A stretch of DNA of 40,242 bases, from assembly GCA_017616735.1 (NCBI GenBank), contig JAFZXP010000071.1:1-40242 (forward strand). The letters are read 5' to 3'. This DNA comes from Bacteroidales bacterium. Lineage in GTDB: Bacteria; Bacteroidota; Bacteroidia; Bacteroidales; F082. The position numbers and the translations under genes were made by a program. Below, in pieces: positions 17,301 to 24,054 of the stretch (within the stretch, counting starts at the first letter, position 1; each line of letters starts with the position of its first letter). A model generated the notes under the pieces. The model was given only the letters and a program-made list of their open reading frames with translations, ran no database searches and was not told the origin of the DNA.

Positions 17301-17644
17301 CAGCATCCGACGGCGACTTATTCCCATGGCAGTTCAAGCATTACAAGCTCGGCACCACCATTGGAACACGCTCTTGGGGCGGTGTTGTAGGTATCCGTGG
17401 CAGCTTGCCGTTCATCGATGGCGGCACTTTGAACCGTCCAGAGTTCGCTCCATTCGACCAAAACGGCAACTGGATTATCGAAGGACACGGTGTTGATCCT
17501 GATATCGTCATTGACAACAACCCATACGACGAGTTCAATGGAGTTGACGCCCAGCTTGATAAAGCTATCGAGGTAATCCTTGAACAGATGAAAGATTGGC
17601 CTGAAGCACCGGCAGTGCCGGAGTGGCCTGATAAGACACACTAG
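14303..17644 (+). CDS. Secreted tricorn-like S41 protease with beta-propellers and PDZ
   Basis: A large secreted serine protease built like tricorn. Residues 1-21 are a Sec signal (LQA|Q). Residues about 25-540 hold TolB/WD40-like propeller repeats (FSPDGK, YSPDGQ, WSPDGE and so on). A Lys/Pro/Gly-rich linker follows (about 560-593). A tricorn C1-type region precedes His778 in GELNIGHAYTGG, then a PDZ domain (about 790-885), then the S41 core with DDRGNGGGN and Ser1002-Asp1003 in SASDGD, matching the tricorn nucleophile context. It likely trims peptides in the periplasm or outside the cell. It starts 11 bases after the helicase gene and its stop is followed by three heptads and a terminator palindrome. 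Confidence 0.93.
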   Translation: MKRHFFIFSLLLALGALSLQAQNEAKMLRFPAIHGNQVVFSYAGDLYTVDVNGGVARQLTNDPDGFEIFARFSPDGKNIAFTGQYDGNTEVYVMPAEGGVPQRVTYTATLDRDDLSDRMGPNNIVMTWKDNENIVYRSRRITWDDFVGQLFVANINGGLGEQLPFEEGGWITYSPDGQKIAFNRVMREFRTWKYYRGGMADDVWIFDFNTKELTNITNNVAQDIFPMWAGDKIYFCSDRDRTMNIFCYDMKTKAVTKVTNYTYYDVKYPSLGDNDIVYENGGELYRLSLKDNSINKIPVQIIGDGISSRTKYVDASKFITSSTVSPDGKRIALSGRGDIWTVPVESGITRNLTKSDGVHDRNVAWSPDGEYIAYISDRTGNDELYIQKQDGKEDAIQLTDPKSVSETYKYQPSWSPDGKKIAWYDKMNRLMMIDVASKKVTEVAKSEDGEMSDFAWSPDSKWIAYSDGKMSEFSQIFIYNLDSKKAEPVTDTWFNSANPTFDKNGKYLYFTSERDFNPTYSSVEWNYAYREMSRVYMITLQKDTPSPFLAENDEVTVDKGEAKDEKPEKPGKPGKPDKPGKDGKGPKKEDAKPIKIDFEGIMNRIIPLPGINTAYYYNLQGVENGVYFGQWGQRGGGLYFFDLNEKEAKRVGDNGRFELTPDGKKMLVNNRGSYKVIDAPRREAKGGMGGPGGGPGAPDKDGIDLSNMKKWVNLHEEWAQIYTEAWRQMRDFFYAPNMHGNDWPAIHDKYAVLISYCGDRNDVNYLIGEMIGELNIGHAYTGGGDRNMPKRLKLGLLGAELERDGSGYYKINKILKGESWNEATISPLTAIGVDAKEGDFIVAINGVSTKDMNNIYEALVDKAGKAVVLSLNSKASENGARDVVIEPIASENALYYYNMVQKNIEKVSKATNGQVGYIHIPDMGMEGLNEFVKYFYPQLTKKALIIDDRGNGGGNVSPMIIERLRREAAMWTITRNGTAAEIKPNQMMNGPKVLLFNKYSASDGDLFPWQFKHYKLGTTIGTRSWGGVVGIRGSLPFIDGGTLNRPEFAPFDQNGNWIIEGHGVDPDIVIDNNPYDEFNGVDAQLDKAIEVILEQMKDWPEAPAVPEWPDKTH

Positions 17645-17665
17645 TCTTTAGACATTAGACTTTAG
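17645..17665 (+). repeat. Three heptads after the S41 protease stop
   Basis: TCTTTAG, ACATTAG and ACTTTAG follow the TAG stop codon (17642-17644) with exact 7-base phase, the stop itself supplying the preceding TAG. The array runs directly into the palindrome at 17666. Confidence 0.8.
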
Positions 17666-17696
17666 TAGAGACGTTTCTGAAACGTCTCTATTTTTT
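17666..17696 (+). terminator. Palindromic intrinsic terminator, GTAGAGACG-arm family
   Basis: A 12-base stem (TAGAGACGTTTC 17666-17677 with GAAACGTCTCTA 17679-17690) is followed by six T. It should terminate the tamB-helicase-protease transcript. The T-run overlaps the stop codon of the converging nitroreductase gene. The arms belong to the same family as the palindromes near 5542 and 24020. Confidence 0.85.
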
Positions 17697-18312
17697 ATTT
17701 GATCCAGTAAATGTAATTGTCTTTTCTTGGTCTTGTCACTGGATAATCGCCTTTGATATATCCCAAGATGCAGTTGCCGACGCCGACGTATTTTGTGTCG
17801 TCAATACCGAGATCACGCAGGATGGCTTTACCTTCTTCGGTTTCGAACACCTCTTTGGCGCGGTGAATCCAGCATGAGCCGAGACCCTTTGCGTGGGCGG
17901 CGTTAAGCAGGTTGCCCATCACCAACGAGCCGTCTTCTTTCCAAGTGAATGCGGCTGTGGTGTCAGCTAAAACCACAAGCACCACCGGAGCTCCGTAAAA
18001 TGGATCCATGTCGTTGTCTTTGCCGAAAACAGCAGCATTGAGCTTGCTGAGTTTGTCGCGCACTTCGCGGTTTGTCACGGCGATGATAATAGGCGATTGC
18101 TTGTTCATTCCTGTAGGGGCGTAAGTACCCGCCTTGCAGATTTCTTCGATAACCTCCATCGGAGGCACTTCGTCGGTGTAGCTGCGCACACTGCGGCGCG
18201 TCAGCAGGTCTTCCATAGTAGTATTCATAGCTGTTTCGTTTGATTCGTTAGTTTTGTTGCAGCAGCTGCCAAATACTAGCGCTGTCGCGATGATTAAAAA
18301 TGCTTTTTTCAT
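17695..18312 (-). CDS. Nitroreductase-family lipoprotein
   Basis: FMN-dependent nitroreductase/oxidoreductase fold of about 170 residues behind a lipoprotein signal (MKKAFLIIATALVFGSC, Cys17). Family marks are RRSVRSYTDE (phosphate/FMN contact), APTGMNKQSP, the GAPVVLVVLAD strand, and GLGSCWIHRAKE near the C-terminus. The start at 18312 is preferred to an upstream start at 18330 because the -7 motif lies at 18328-18335 and would otherwise overlap the coding start. Membrane anchoring of a flavin reductase is unusual but occurs in Bacteroidota. Substrate is unknown. It converges with the S41 protease. Confidence 0.88.
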   Translation of the reverse strand: MKKAFLIIATALVFGSCCNKTNESNETAMNTTMEDLLTRRSVRSYTDEVPPMEVIEEICKAGTYAPTGMNKQSPIIIAVTNREVRDKLSKLNAAVFGKDNDMDPFYGAPVVLVVLADTTAAFTWKEDGSLVMGNLLNAAHAKGLGSCWIHRAKEVFETEEGKAILRDLGIDDTKYVGVGNCILGYIKGDYPVTRPRKDNYIYWIK

Positions 18313-18327
18313 ATTCGTAAATTTTTG

Positions 18328-18335
18328 CAAAAATA
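18328..18335 (-). promoter_or_regulatory. -7 promoter motif for nitroreductase gene
   Basis: The minus strand reads TATTTTTG (TAnnTTTG), 15 bases before the start at 18312. It decides the start choice for that gene. Confidence 0.65.
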
Positions 18336-18348
18336 ATAAAAATTAAAA

Positions 18349-18420
18349 GCCATTAGCTATTAGCCGTAAGCCATTAGTAAATTTTTAAAAACTAATGGCT
18401 AATACCTGATGGCTAATGGC
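18349..18420. repeat. Inverted heptad array between divergent promoters
   Basis: Two 30-base arms (18349-18378, 18391-18420) are imperfect reverse complements around an A/T loop. The left arm contains heptads CCATTAG, CTATTAG, CCGTAAG, CCATTAG; the right arm contains CTAATGG, CTAATAC, CTGATGG, CTAATGG. It occupies the space where the -33 regions of both flanking promoters would lie. Confidence 0.8.
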
Positions 18421-18430
18421 TATTTTTTGC

Positions 18431-18438
18431 TATTTTTG
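18431..18438 (+). promoter_or_regulatory. -7 promoter motif for the symporter gene
   Basis: TATTTTTG, 20 bases before the ATG at 18459. No TTTG is found at the usual upstream distance, where the inverted heptad array sits. Confidence 0.6.
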
Positions 18439-18458
18439 CACTGTTTTTAAAATTGAAA

Positions 18459-19937
18459 ATGGCGATTTCTTTTTACCATATTTTAGGCCTTGTTTTGTCG
18501 ATACTTCTTATCGAAGTCGTTGGTATTATGTCGGTTAGACGTGTGAAGAACGAAAACGACTTCAATACTGGTGGCGGTAAAGCAGGCACTTGGGTTGTTA
18601 CAGGAGCTATTATCGGAACGCTGGTCGGCGGACAGTCGACTGTTGGAACGGCACAGCTAGCATTCAGCTTCGGTATCTCGGCTTGGTGGTTCACAATGGG
18701 AATGGCTTTGGGTTGTGTGGCGCTGGCAATCGGATATGTGATTCCTCTGAGGCGTAGCGGCAGCACCACGTTACTTGAAATCGTCCGCAAAGAATACGGC
18801 AGAAAAGCTGAAATGACTGGCTCTGTTTTGTGTTCGTTGGGTATGTTTATCAGCATCATAGCACAGGTGCTGTCGGCATCGGCGCTGTTGATGACGCTGT
18901 TCAGTATTCCGTTCTGGGCGTGCGCAGTTCTTTCCGCAATTATAATGACGCTCTATGTAGTCTTTGGCGGACTCTGGAGCGCCGGCATTGGCGGCGTGGT
19001 GAAAATCATACTTTTATGTCTCTCGGCCTTGGTAGCCGGCGCTTTGGTGCTTGTTTTCTCAAATGGCTATTCAGGACTTATGGATGCCATCAATCACGTC
19101 TTGCTGAATACTGACGTTCAATCAGTTGACGGGTTGAATACCATTCAGGATGTGAATCATAAGTATCAGAATATTTTTGCAAGAGGCGTATCAAAAGACG
19201 TCGGATCATGTTTGTCGGTGATACTGGGTGTGCTTTCAACTCAGACTTATGCACAAGCGATATGGTCGGGCAAGAGTGACAGTGTTGCGCGCAAAGGTGC
19301 CATGATATCGGCATTGATTTCCATACCGATAGGCTTTGCTTGCGTGATGGTGGGAATGTACATGCGCGCCCATTATCTCACTATGGATGAAGCGAATGCT
19401 TTGGCTGCAGTCGGCAAGGAAATCCCGTCGGGGCTTGGAGTGATGATGAGTTCGGCTCAGGCTTTTCCGGTGTTTGTTACCAATCACATGCCAAAGTTTT
19501 TGGGAGGCATTGTGCTTGGCACACTTTTAATAACCATCATAATCGGAGGCTCAGGTCTTACGCTCGGTGCTTCGACAATAATGGTTAAGGATGTTTTCAA
19601 ACCCAACAACAAACTTTTGGTTTCGCGTATCACAATCGTTGGGATACAAACTGTGGCGGTAATCGTAGCTGCCTCATTTTCCGGGCATTACATCAACGAT
19701 TTGGGCTTCCTCTCGATGGGATTGCGTACAACCGCAACCTTTGTACCACTCACCTTGGCACTGTTTTTCCCTGGCAGGTTCAAGCCGAAATGGGTGTTTG
19801 TCTCGATTATTTTCGGAACGGCTTGCCTTATATTCGCGGAATTAGTATCTTTGCCTGTCGATTCAATCTATTTTGGGTTAATCGGCTCATTATTATGCTG
19901 TTTAATAGGATTAAAATATGAAAAGAGGATTCGGTAG
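18459..19937 (+). CDS. Sodium:solute symporter family transporter
   Basis: A 492-residue inner-membrane protein with about 13 hydrophobic segments and the SSS-family N-terminus (LVLSILLIEVVGI.., then NDFNTGGGKAGTW and GGQSTVGTAQLAF). Such proteins use the sodium gradient to import amino acids, sugars or organic anions; the substrate is not readable. I use the ATG at 18459 rather than a TTG two codons upstream. The last 20 bases overlap the threonine aldolase gene in another frame, so the two are co-transcribed and perhaps work together, for example amino-acid uptake followed by cleavage. That link is inference. Confidence 0.9.
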   Translation: MAISFYHILGLVLSILLIEVVGIMSVRRVKNENDFNTGGGKAGTWVVTGAIIGTLVGGQSTVGTAQLAFSFGISAWWFTMGMALGCVALAIGYVIPLRRSGSTTLLEIVRKEYGRKAEMTGSVLCSLGMFISIIAQVLSASALLMTLFSIPFWACAVLSAIIMTLYVVFGGLWSAGIGGVVKIILLCLSALVAGALVLVFSNGYSGLMDAINHVLLNTDVQSVDGLNTIQDVNHKYQNIFARGVSKDVGSCLSVILGVLSTQTYAQAIWSGKSDSVARKGAMISALISIPIGFACVMVGMYMRAHYLTMDEANALAAVGKEIPSGLGVMMSSAQAFPVFVTNHMPKFLGGIVLGTLLITIIIGGSGLTLGASTIMVKDVFKPNNKLLVSRITIVGIQTVAVIVAASFSGHYINDLGFLSMGLRTTATFVPLTLALFFPGRFKPKWVFVSIIFGTACLIFAELVSLPVDSIYFGLIGSLLCCLIGLKYEKRIR

Positions 19938-20949
19938 TGACAACCATTCGGGCATCAGTCCGGAGGTTTTGAAGGCTATTGCCGATGCTAATGTCGATCA
20001 TGCATTAGCTTATGGCGACGATGAATATTGCGCTCGCGTCGAGCAGTTGTTTAAAAAGCATTTTGGCCAGCAGGCTGTGGTGTCATTTGTGTTTAACGGC
20101 ACCGGTGCCAACACTATGGCTATCGACGCTATGGTGCGCTCGCATGAGGCAGTGATTTGTGCGGAGACTGCCCATGTGAATGTTGACGAATGTGGTGCAC
20201 CTCAACGCATTGTCGGATGCCGCCTGCTCACTGTCGATACTCCCGATGGAAAGCTGACTCCCGAGTTGGTGATGACTCGTATGCATGGCTTCGGTTTTGA
20301 GCATCATTCGCAGCCGAAAGCTATCACTATCACCCAATCAACCGAGCTGGGAACCCTCTATACTATCAATGAAATCAAGGCTTTAGCTGATTTAGCTCAT
20401 CAGCATAATATGTATCTGCATATGGATGGGGCACGTCTTGCAAACGCTGCAGTCGCTTTGAATTGCACCTTCAAGCAGATGACTACCGATGCCGGCGTCG
20501 ATGTCGTTTCTTTCGGTGGCACCAAAAACGGCTTGATGATAGGGGAGTCGGTGGTGTTCCTGAATCCTGAACTGGCTAAAGATTACAAATATCGTCGCAA
20601 ACAAGGTCTTCAGCTCTGCTCAAAAATGCGTTTCCTCGCCGTTCAGTTTGAGGCTTATTTCAAAGATGATTTATGGCGTCGCAATGCCGAGCATTCCAAT
20701 CGCATGGCACAACTATTATATAATAAGGTGAAGGATATCCCGCAGGTGAAAGTCGTCTATCCAGTGCAAGTAAACGGCGTTTTTGTTCAGCTTCCTCGCA
20801 AGGTTTGGACTGAGCTCCAGAAGCAGTATTTCTTCTACGACTGGGATATCGATAAAGACGTAGTCCGCTGGATGTGCTCGTTCGACACAACCGAAGACGA
20901 TATCAATGATTTTGTGAAAGCGCTAAAGTCTTTAGTGGCTAATCTTTAG
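19918..20949 (+). CDS. ltaE: Low-specificity L-threonine aldolase
   Basis: PLP-dependent fold-type I enzyme splitting L-threonine or L-allo-threonine to glycine and acetaldehyde. Visible marks: the N-terminal SDNHSGISPEVLKAI, the TAHVNVDECGAP region, HMDGARLANA (Asp170 for the PLP ring nitrogen, Arg173) and the Schiff-base Lys203 in SFGGTKNG. The length of 343 residues is normal. The ATG lies 20 bases inside the end of the symporter gene. Its stop is part of a heptad array and lies only three bases from the stop of the converging NhaC gene. Confidence 0.93.
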   Translation: MKRGFGSDNHSGISPEVLKAIADANVDHALAYGDDEYCARVEQLFKKHFGQQAVVSFVFNGTGANTMAIDAMVRSHEAVICAETAHVNVDECGAPQRIVGCRLLTVDTPDGKLTPELVMTRMHGFGFEHHSQPKAITITQSTELGTLYTINEIKALADLAHQHNMYLHMDGARLANAAVALNCTFKQMTTDAGVDVVSFGGTKNGLMIGESVVFLNPELAKDYKYRRKQGLQLCSKMRFLAVQFEAYFKDDLWRRNAEHSNRMAQLLYNKVKDIPQVKVVYPVQVNGVFVQLPRKVWTELQKQYFFYDWDIDKDVVRWMCSFDTTEDDINDFVKALKSLVANL

Positions 20950-20963
20950 TCTTTAGTTGTTAG
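20943..20963 (+). repeat. Heptads spanning two convergent stop codons
   Basis: TCTTTAG (its TAG is the ltaE stop), TCTTTAG and TTGTTAG run in exact 7-base phase. On the opposite strand the same bases encode the last residues and stop of the NhaC protein (Ser-Asn-Asn-stop). Confidence 0.7.
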
Positions 20964-22617
20964 ACTTTTTCCCGACAAATCTCACAATAACGGCGAGCAT
21001 TGCTATCGCTATCGCAAATGCTAACCATGATGGCATTCCTAATGCCGTCGGCAATACTCCAATAAGCAGTGCCACAGCGCCGACTGTCAAAGCATAAGGC
21101 ATCTGTGTCTTCACATGCTGCAGATGGTTGCATCCTGAGGCCATCGAGCTCATGATGGTGGTGTCTGAAATAGGCGAGCAGTGGTCGCCCATCACTGCAC
21201 CTGCCATTACTGAGGCAACAACGTTGTAAAACAACGGCATAGTGGTCTCGATGCTTAGCCCTTGCTCTTGGCAAAGCATCCACGAGGCTGGCAGAATCAA
21301 TGGATATAAAATCGCCATTGTGCCCCACGATGTGCCGGTTGAAAAGCCTATCAAGGCTGCCAAAAGGAATGTCAAAGCAGGAATGACAAAAGGCGACAAC
21401 GACAGTTTCAGCAAGATTTCAGAAACAAACTCGGCAGTGTGCATATCTTTGGTAACCAATGCGATAGACCACGCCATGGTGAGAATCAGCACTGCATTGA
21501 ACATCACCTTGAAGCCTTCAATCATCTCTTCCATTATCTTGCCGAACTCTAAAGAACCGCGAAGCAATGTCATGATGACAGCAGCAAGCAACGAGATGAG
21601 CGACGACCACAGTAAAGCGATATATGAATTGGCGTTGCCGATGGTTGCCGACAGTTTCGAGAACGTGTCGAGATTGGAATCTTGCCAAACTGATGAATCG
21701 TAGCCTGTTACAAACAGTCCGGTGATGGTGCCGAAAATCAAGGTTAAAAGTGGAACCAAAGCGTCAATGCCATGTGCGGAGTTACTATTTTTATCTGATG
21801 TTTCTGAACTTGAATCAGATTTTACACGGGCTTCTTTTTCAGCTCTCAACATGGGCCCGAAGTCACGTTGACTGTAAATCAGCATCAACACAAAAGCCAG
21901 GGTGAGAATGGGGTAGAAGCTGTATTTCAGCGAATGGAAGAACACCGAATAGGCTGATGCGTCTATGCCGATTACGTTGATGCCTTCCTGAATGTAACTC
22001 AGCTCGGCACCAATCCATGTGGTGACAAAAGCAATGGCAACCACAGGGGCTGACGTTGAATCGACAATATAAGCCAATTTCTCTCGCGAAACTTTCAGTT
22101 TGTCGGCTACAGGTCGCATGGTGTTGCCAACCATAAGCGTGTTGGAATAATCGTCGAAAAAGATGCAAAGATCCATGATAAACGTCATCAACTGACCTGA
22201 TCGGGGACCTTTTGCGCGGCGAAGCAGCCAGTTTACAATACCTTGCATACCTCCGTTTGCCGAGATAATCTTGACCATTCCGCCTATTGTCAATGTGAAA
22301 ACAATGATGGTTACGTGGTCTGAATCGAAAAGCGAGCCGACTATGTAGGTGTCGACCACTCGTAATAGCCCGCTTCCTAATGCTGTTCCGGGTTCTTGTC
22401 CGGTGAACAGAGCCATCAGGAAAGTGCCCGAAAGCACCCCGATAAACAATGCCGATATTACTTCTTTAAGCGCCAAAGCCATAATAATGGCTATAAGTGG
22501 CGGCAATATCGACAGCCATAGTGGCATGGGGCCTTCCAAATGACCGCAGAAATATAGCAATGCCAAACAAATAAGGATGGCTACGATTATTGTCAGTATT
22601 AATTTTTTACTCTTCAT
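20953..22617 (-). CDS. NhaC-family Na+/H+ antiporter
   Basis: A 554-residue multi-pass membrane protein of the NhaC/ArsB-like ion transporter group, expected to exchange Na+ for H+ or carry an organic ion with Na+. Marks include the hydrophobic PPLIAIIMALALKEVISALFIGV-type start, the FDDYSNTLMVG segment, STSAPVVAIAF, the GFSTGTSWGTMAILYPL segment and DHCSPISDTTIMSSMASGC. A polar, Ser/Glu/Lys-rich loop lies near residues 258-280. The start overlaps the stop of the aldo/keto reductase gene as ATGA, so it is probably the third gene of a redox operon. The C-terminal Ser-Asn-Asn comes from a heptad repeat. Confidence 0.88.
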   Translation of the reverse strand: MKSKKLILTIIVAILICLALLYFCGHLEGPMPLWLSILPPLIAIIMALALKEVISALFIGVLSGTFLMALFTGQEPGTALGSGLLRVVDTYIVGSLFDSDHVTIIVFTLTIGGMVKIISANGGMQGIVNWLLRRAKGPRSGQLMTFIMDLCIFFDDYSNTLMVGNTMRPVADKLKVSREKLAYIVDSTSAPVVAIAFVTTWIGAELSYIQEGINVIGIDASAYSVFFHSLKYSFYPILTLAFVLMLIYSQRDFGPMLRAEKEARVKSDSSSETSDKNSNSAHGIDALVPLLTLIFGTITGLFVTGYDSSVWQDSNLDTFSKLSATIGNANSYIALLWSSLISLLAAVIMTLLRGSLEFGKIMEEMIEGFKVMFNAVLILTMAWSIALVTKDMHTAEFVSEILLKLSLSPFVIPALTFLLAALIGFSTGTSWGTMAILYPLILPASWMLCQEQGLSIETTMPLFYNVVASVMAGAVMGDHCSPISDTTIMSSMASGCNHLQHVKTQMPYALTVGAVALLIGVLPTALGMPSWLAFAIAIAMLAVIVRFVGKKSNN

Positions 22618-23996
22618 GCCATTTTCAGCTTTTCAACAATATCGTTGATTCGGTTCAGCTGTTCCGGAATATTGATGTGTTGCGGACAATGCGATACGCA
22701 CTGGCGGCATCCGATGCAGTGTTCCACCTGACGGTCGGCCTCAAGCTGCCGGTTGTATTCAATCAAAAAACGACGGCGTGCTTTCCTGAATTCTTTTGCC
22801 CCCGAGTCTTCCACAATGCTGCCTTCGTTGACGCATTTGTTATAGAAACTGAAGTTGGTCGGGATGTCGATGCCGTAAGGGCATGGCATGCAGTACTGGC
22901 ATGCAGTGCAAGGGATTATTGGATATTTCAGGTACAAGTCGGCTATGTGCAACAACAGTTGCAAATCCTCGTCGGAGCATGGCTGCAGCGGACAGTAGGT
23001 GCGTAGATTGTCCTGCAGATGTTCCATATATGTCATTCCGCTCAGAACCGTCAAAACGTTTGGATAAGTGCCTACAAAACGGAATGCCCACGATGCCAGG
23101 CTGTTCTGAGGAGTGCGCTGCATAAGGGTGTTGGCCAGCACATCGGGCAAGTTGGCCAAACGACCTCCTAGCAACGGCTCCATAATGACGACCGGAATAT
23201 TCAAATCGGTCAAGCGCTTGTAGAGATAATCGGCGTTAACGTTGTCTTCATCAACGTCGTGTGCATGCTCCCAGTCGATGTAGTTCATCTCAATTTGAAC
23301 GAAATCCCAGTGGTATTTTTCGTGATTGTCCAAGAGCCATTCGATTACGCGTTGGTCGCCATGGAATGAGAATCCGAGGTTGCGGATGCGACCGGCTTTG
23401 CGCTCTTCCTGCACAAAGTCGATCATGCCGTTGTCGATATAGCGTTTCTGGAAGGTGTCCCAGCCGCTCAATCCCTTGCTGCCGTTGCCAACAGAATGCA
23501 ACAGATAGTAGTCGAAATAGTTGGTTTGCAGCTTCTCGAACGAGTCGCGGTACATCTTAATTGAGGCTTCGCGGCTCCAAAACTGTGGAGCGAAATTCGA
23601 CAGTTTTGTGGCTAAATAATATTTCTCGCGAGGATAACGGCTCAATGCTATTCCTGTTGCGGCCTCAGAGTTGCCGCGGCAATAAACAGGGGAGGTGTCG
23701 TAATAATTCACTCCGTGGTCCATAGCGTAATCCACCAGCTTGTTCACCATCTCCTGGTCGATTGCGTTGTCTTTAAACGGAAGTCGCATCATTCCGTAAC
23801 CGAGAATCGACACCTTGTCGCCAGTGTTGTGATTGACGCGATATGTCATCTTATCCTTTGGAATGTCTCCGACGGAATAAGTTGTTTCTTTTTCAATGGT
23901 ATCTGATTTACAGCCTGATAGAGCGACTGCCGACACAGCTGCTGTGGCACCCACAACCTTTAAGAAATCTTTTCTTGATATATTGTTGTTTTCCAT
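22614..23996 (-). CDS. Aldo/keto reductase with C-terminal 4Fe-4S ferredoxin domain, lipoprotein
   Basis: A 460-residue protein of the ferredoxin-fused aldo/keto reductase group. The start at 23996 yields MENNNISRKDFLK, a twin-arginine-like motif with Lys in place of the second Arg, and a lipobox at LSGC (Cys29). A longer frame reaches 24191 but would run through the intergenic palindrome and the end of the polyferredoxin gene. The AKR barrel carries the usual tetrad: Asp100, Tyr105, Lys131, His167. The C-terminus has two cysteine clusters, Cys363/366/369/372 (CTACQYCMPC) and Cys427/430/433/437 (CIGCRQCVSHC), for iron-sulfur clusters. It probably takes electrons from the polyferredoxin encoded just upstream. 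Substrate unknown. Confidence 0.9.
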   Translation of the reverse strand: MENNNISRKDFLKVVGATAAVSAVALSGCKSDTIEKETTYSVGDIPKDKMTYRVNHNTGDKVSILGYGMMRLPFKDNAIDQEMVNKLVDYAMDHGVNYYDTSPVYCRGNSEAATGIALSRYPREKYYLATKLSNFAPQFWSREASIKMYRDSFEKLQTNYFDYYLLHSVGNGSKGLSGWDTFQKRYIDNGMIDFVQEERKAGRIRNLGFSFHGDQRVIEWLLDNHEKYHWDFVQIEMNYIDWEHAHDVDEDNVNADYLYKRLTDLNIPVVIMEPLLGGRLANLPDVLANTLMQRTPQNSLASWAFRFVGTYPNVLTVLSGMTYMEHLQDNLRTYCPLQPCSDEDLQLLLHIADLYLKYPIIPCTACQYCMPCPYGIDIPTNFSFYNKCVNEGSIVEDSGAKEFRKARRRFLIEYNRQLEADRQVEHCIGCRQCVSHCPQHINIPEQLNRINDIVEKLKMA

Positions 23997-24019
23997 AGTT
24001 TTCGATTTATTATTGAATC

Positions 24020-24047
24020 GTAAAGACGATGTGCACATCGTCTTTAC
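24020..24047. repeat. 28-bp perfect palindrome between polyferredoxin and reductase genes
   Basis: GTAAAGACGATGTG and CACATCGTCTTTAC are exact reverse complements with no loop. It lies in the 58 bases between the two genes on the minus strand. The arms GTAAAGACG/CGTCTTTAC resemble those of the palindromes near 5542 and 17666. No T-run follows on either side, so it may be an operator-like dyad, an RNA-processing hairpin or a mobile palindrome rather than a terminator. Confidence 0.85.
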
Positions 24048-24054
24048 TACATTG

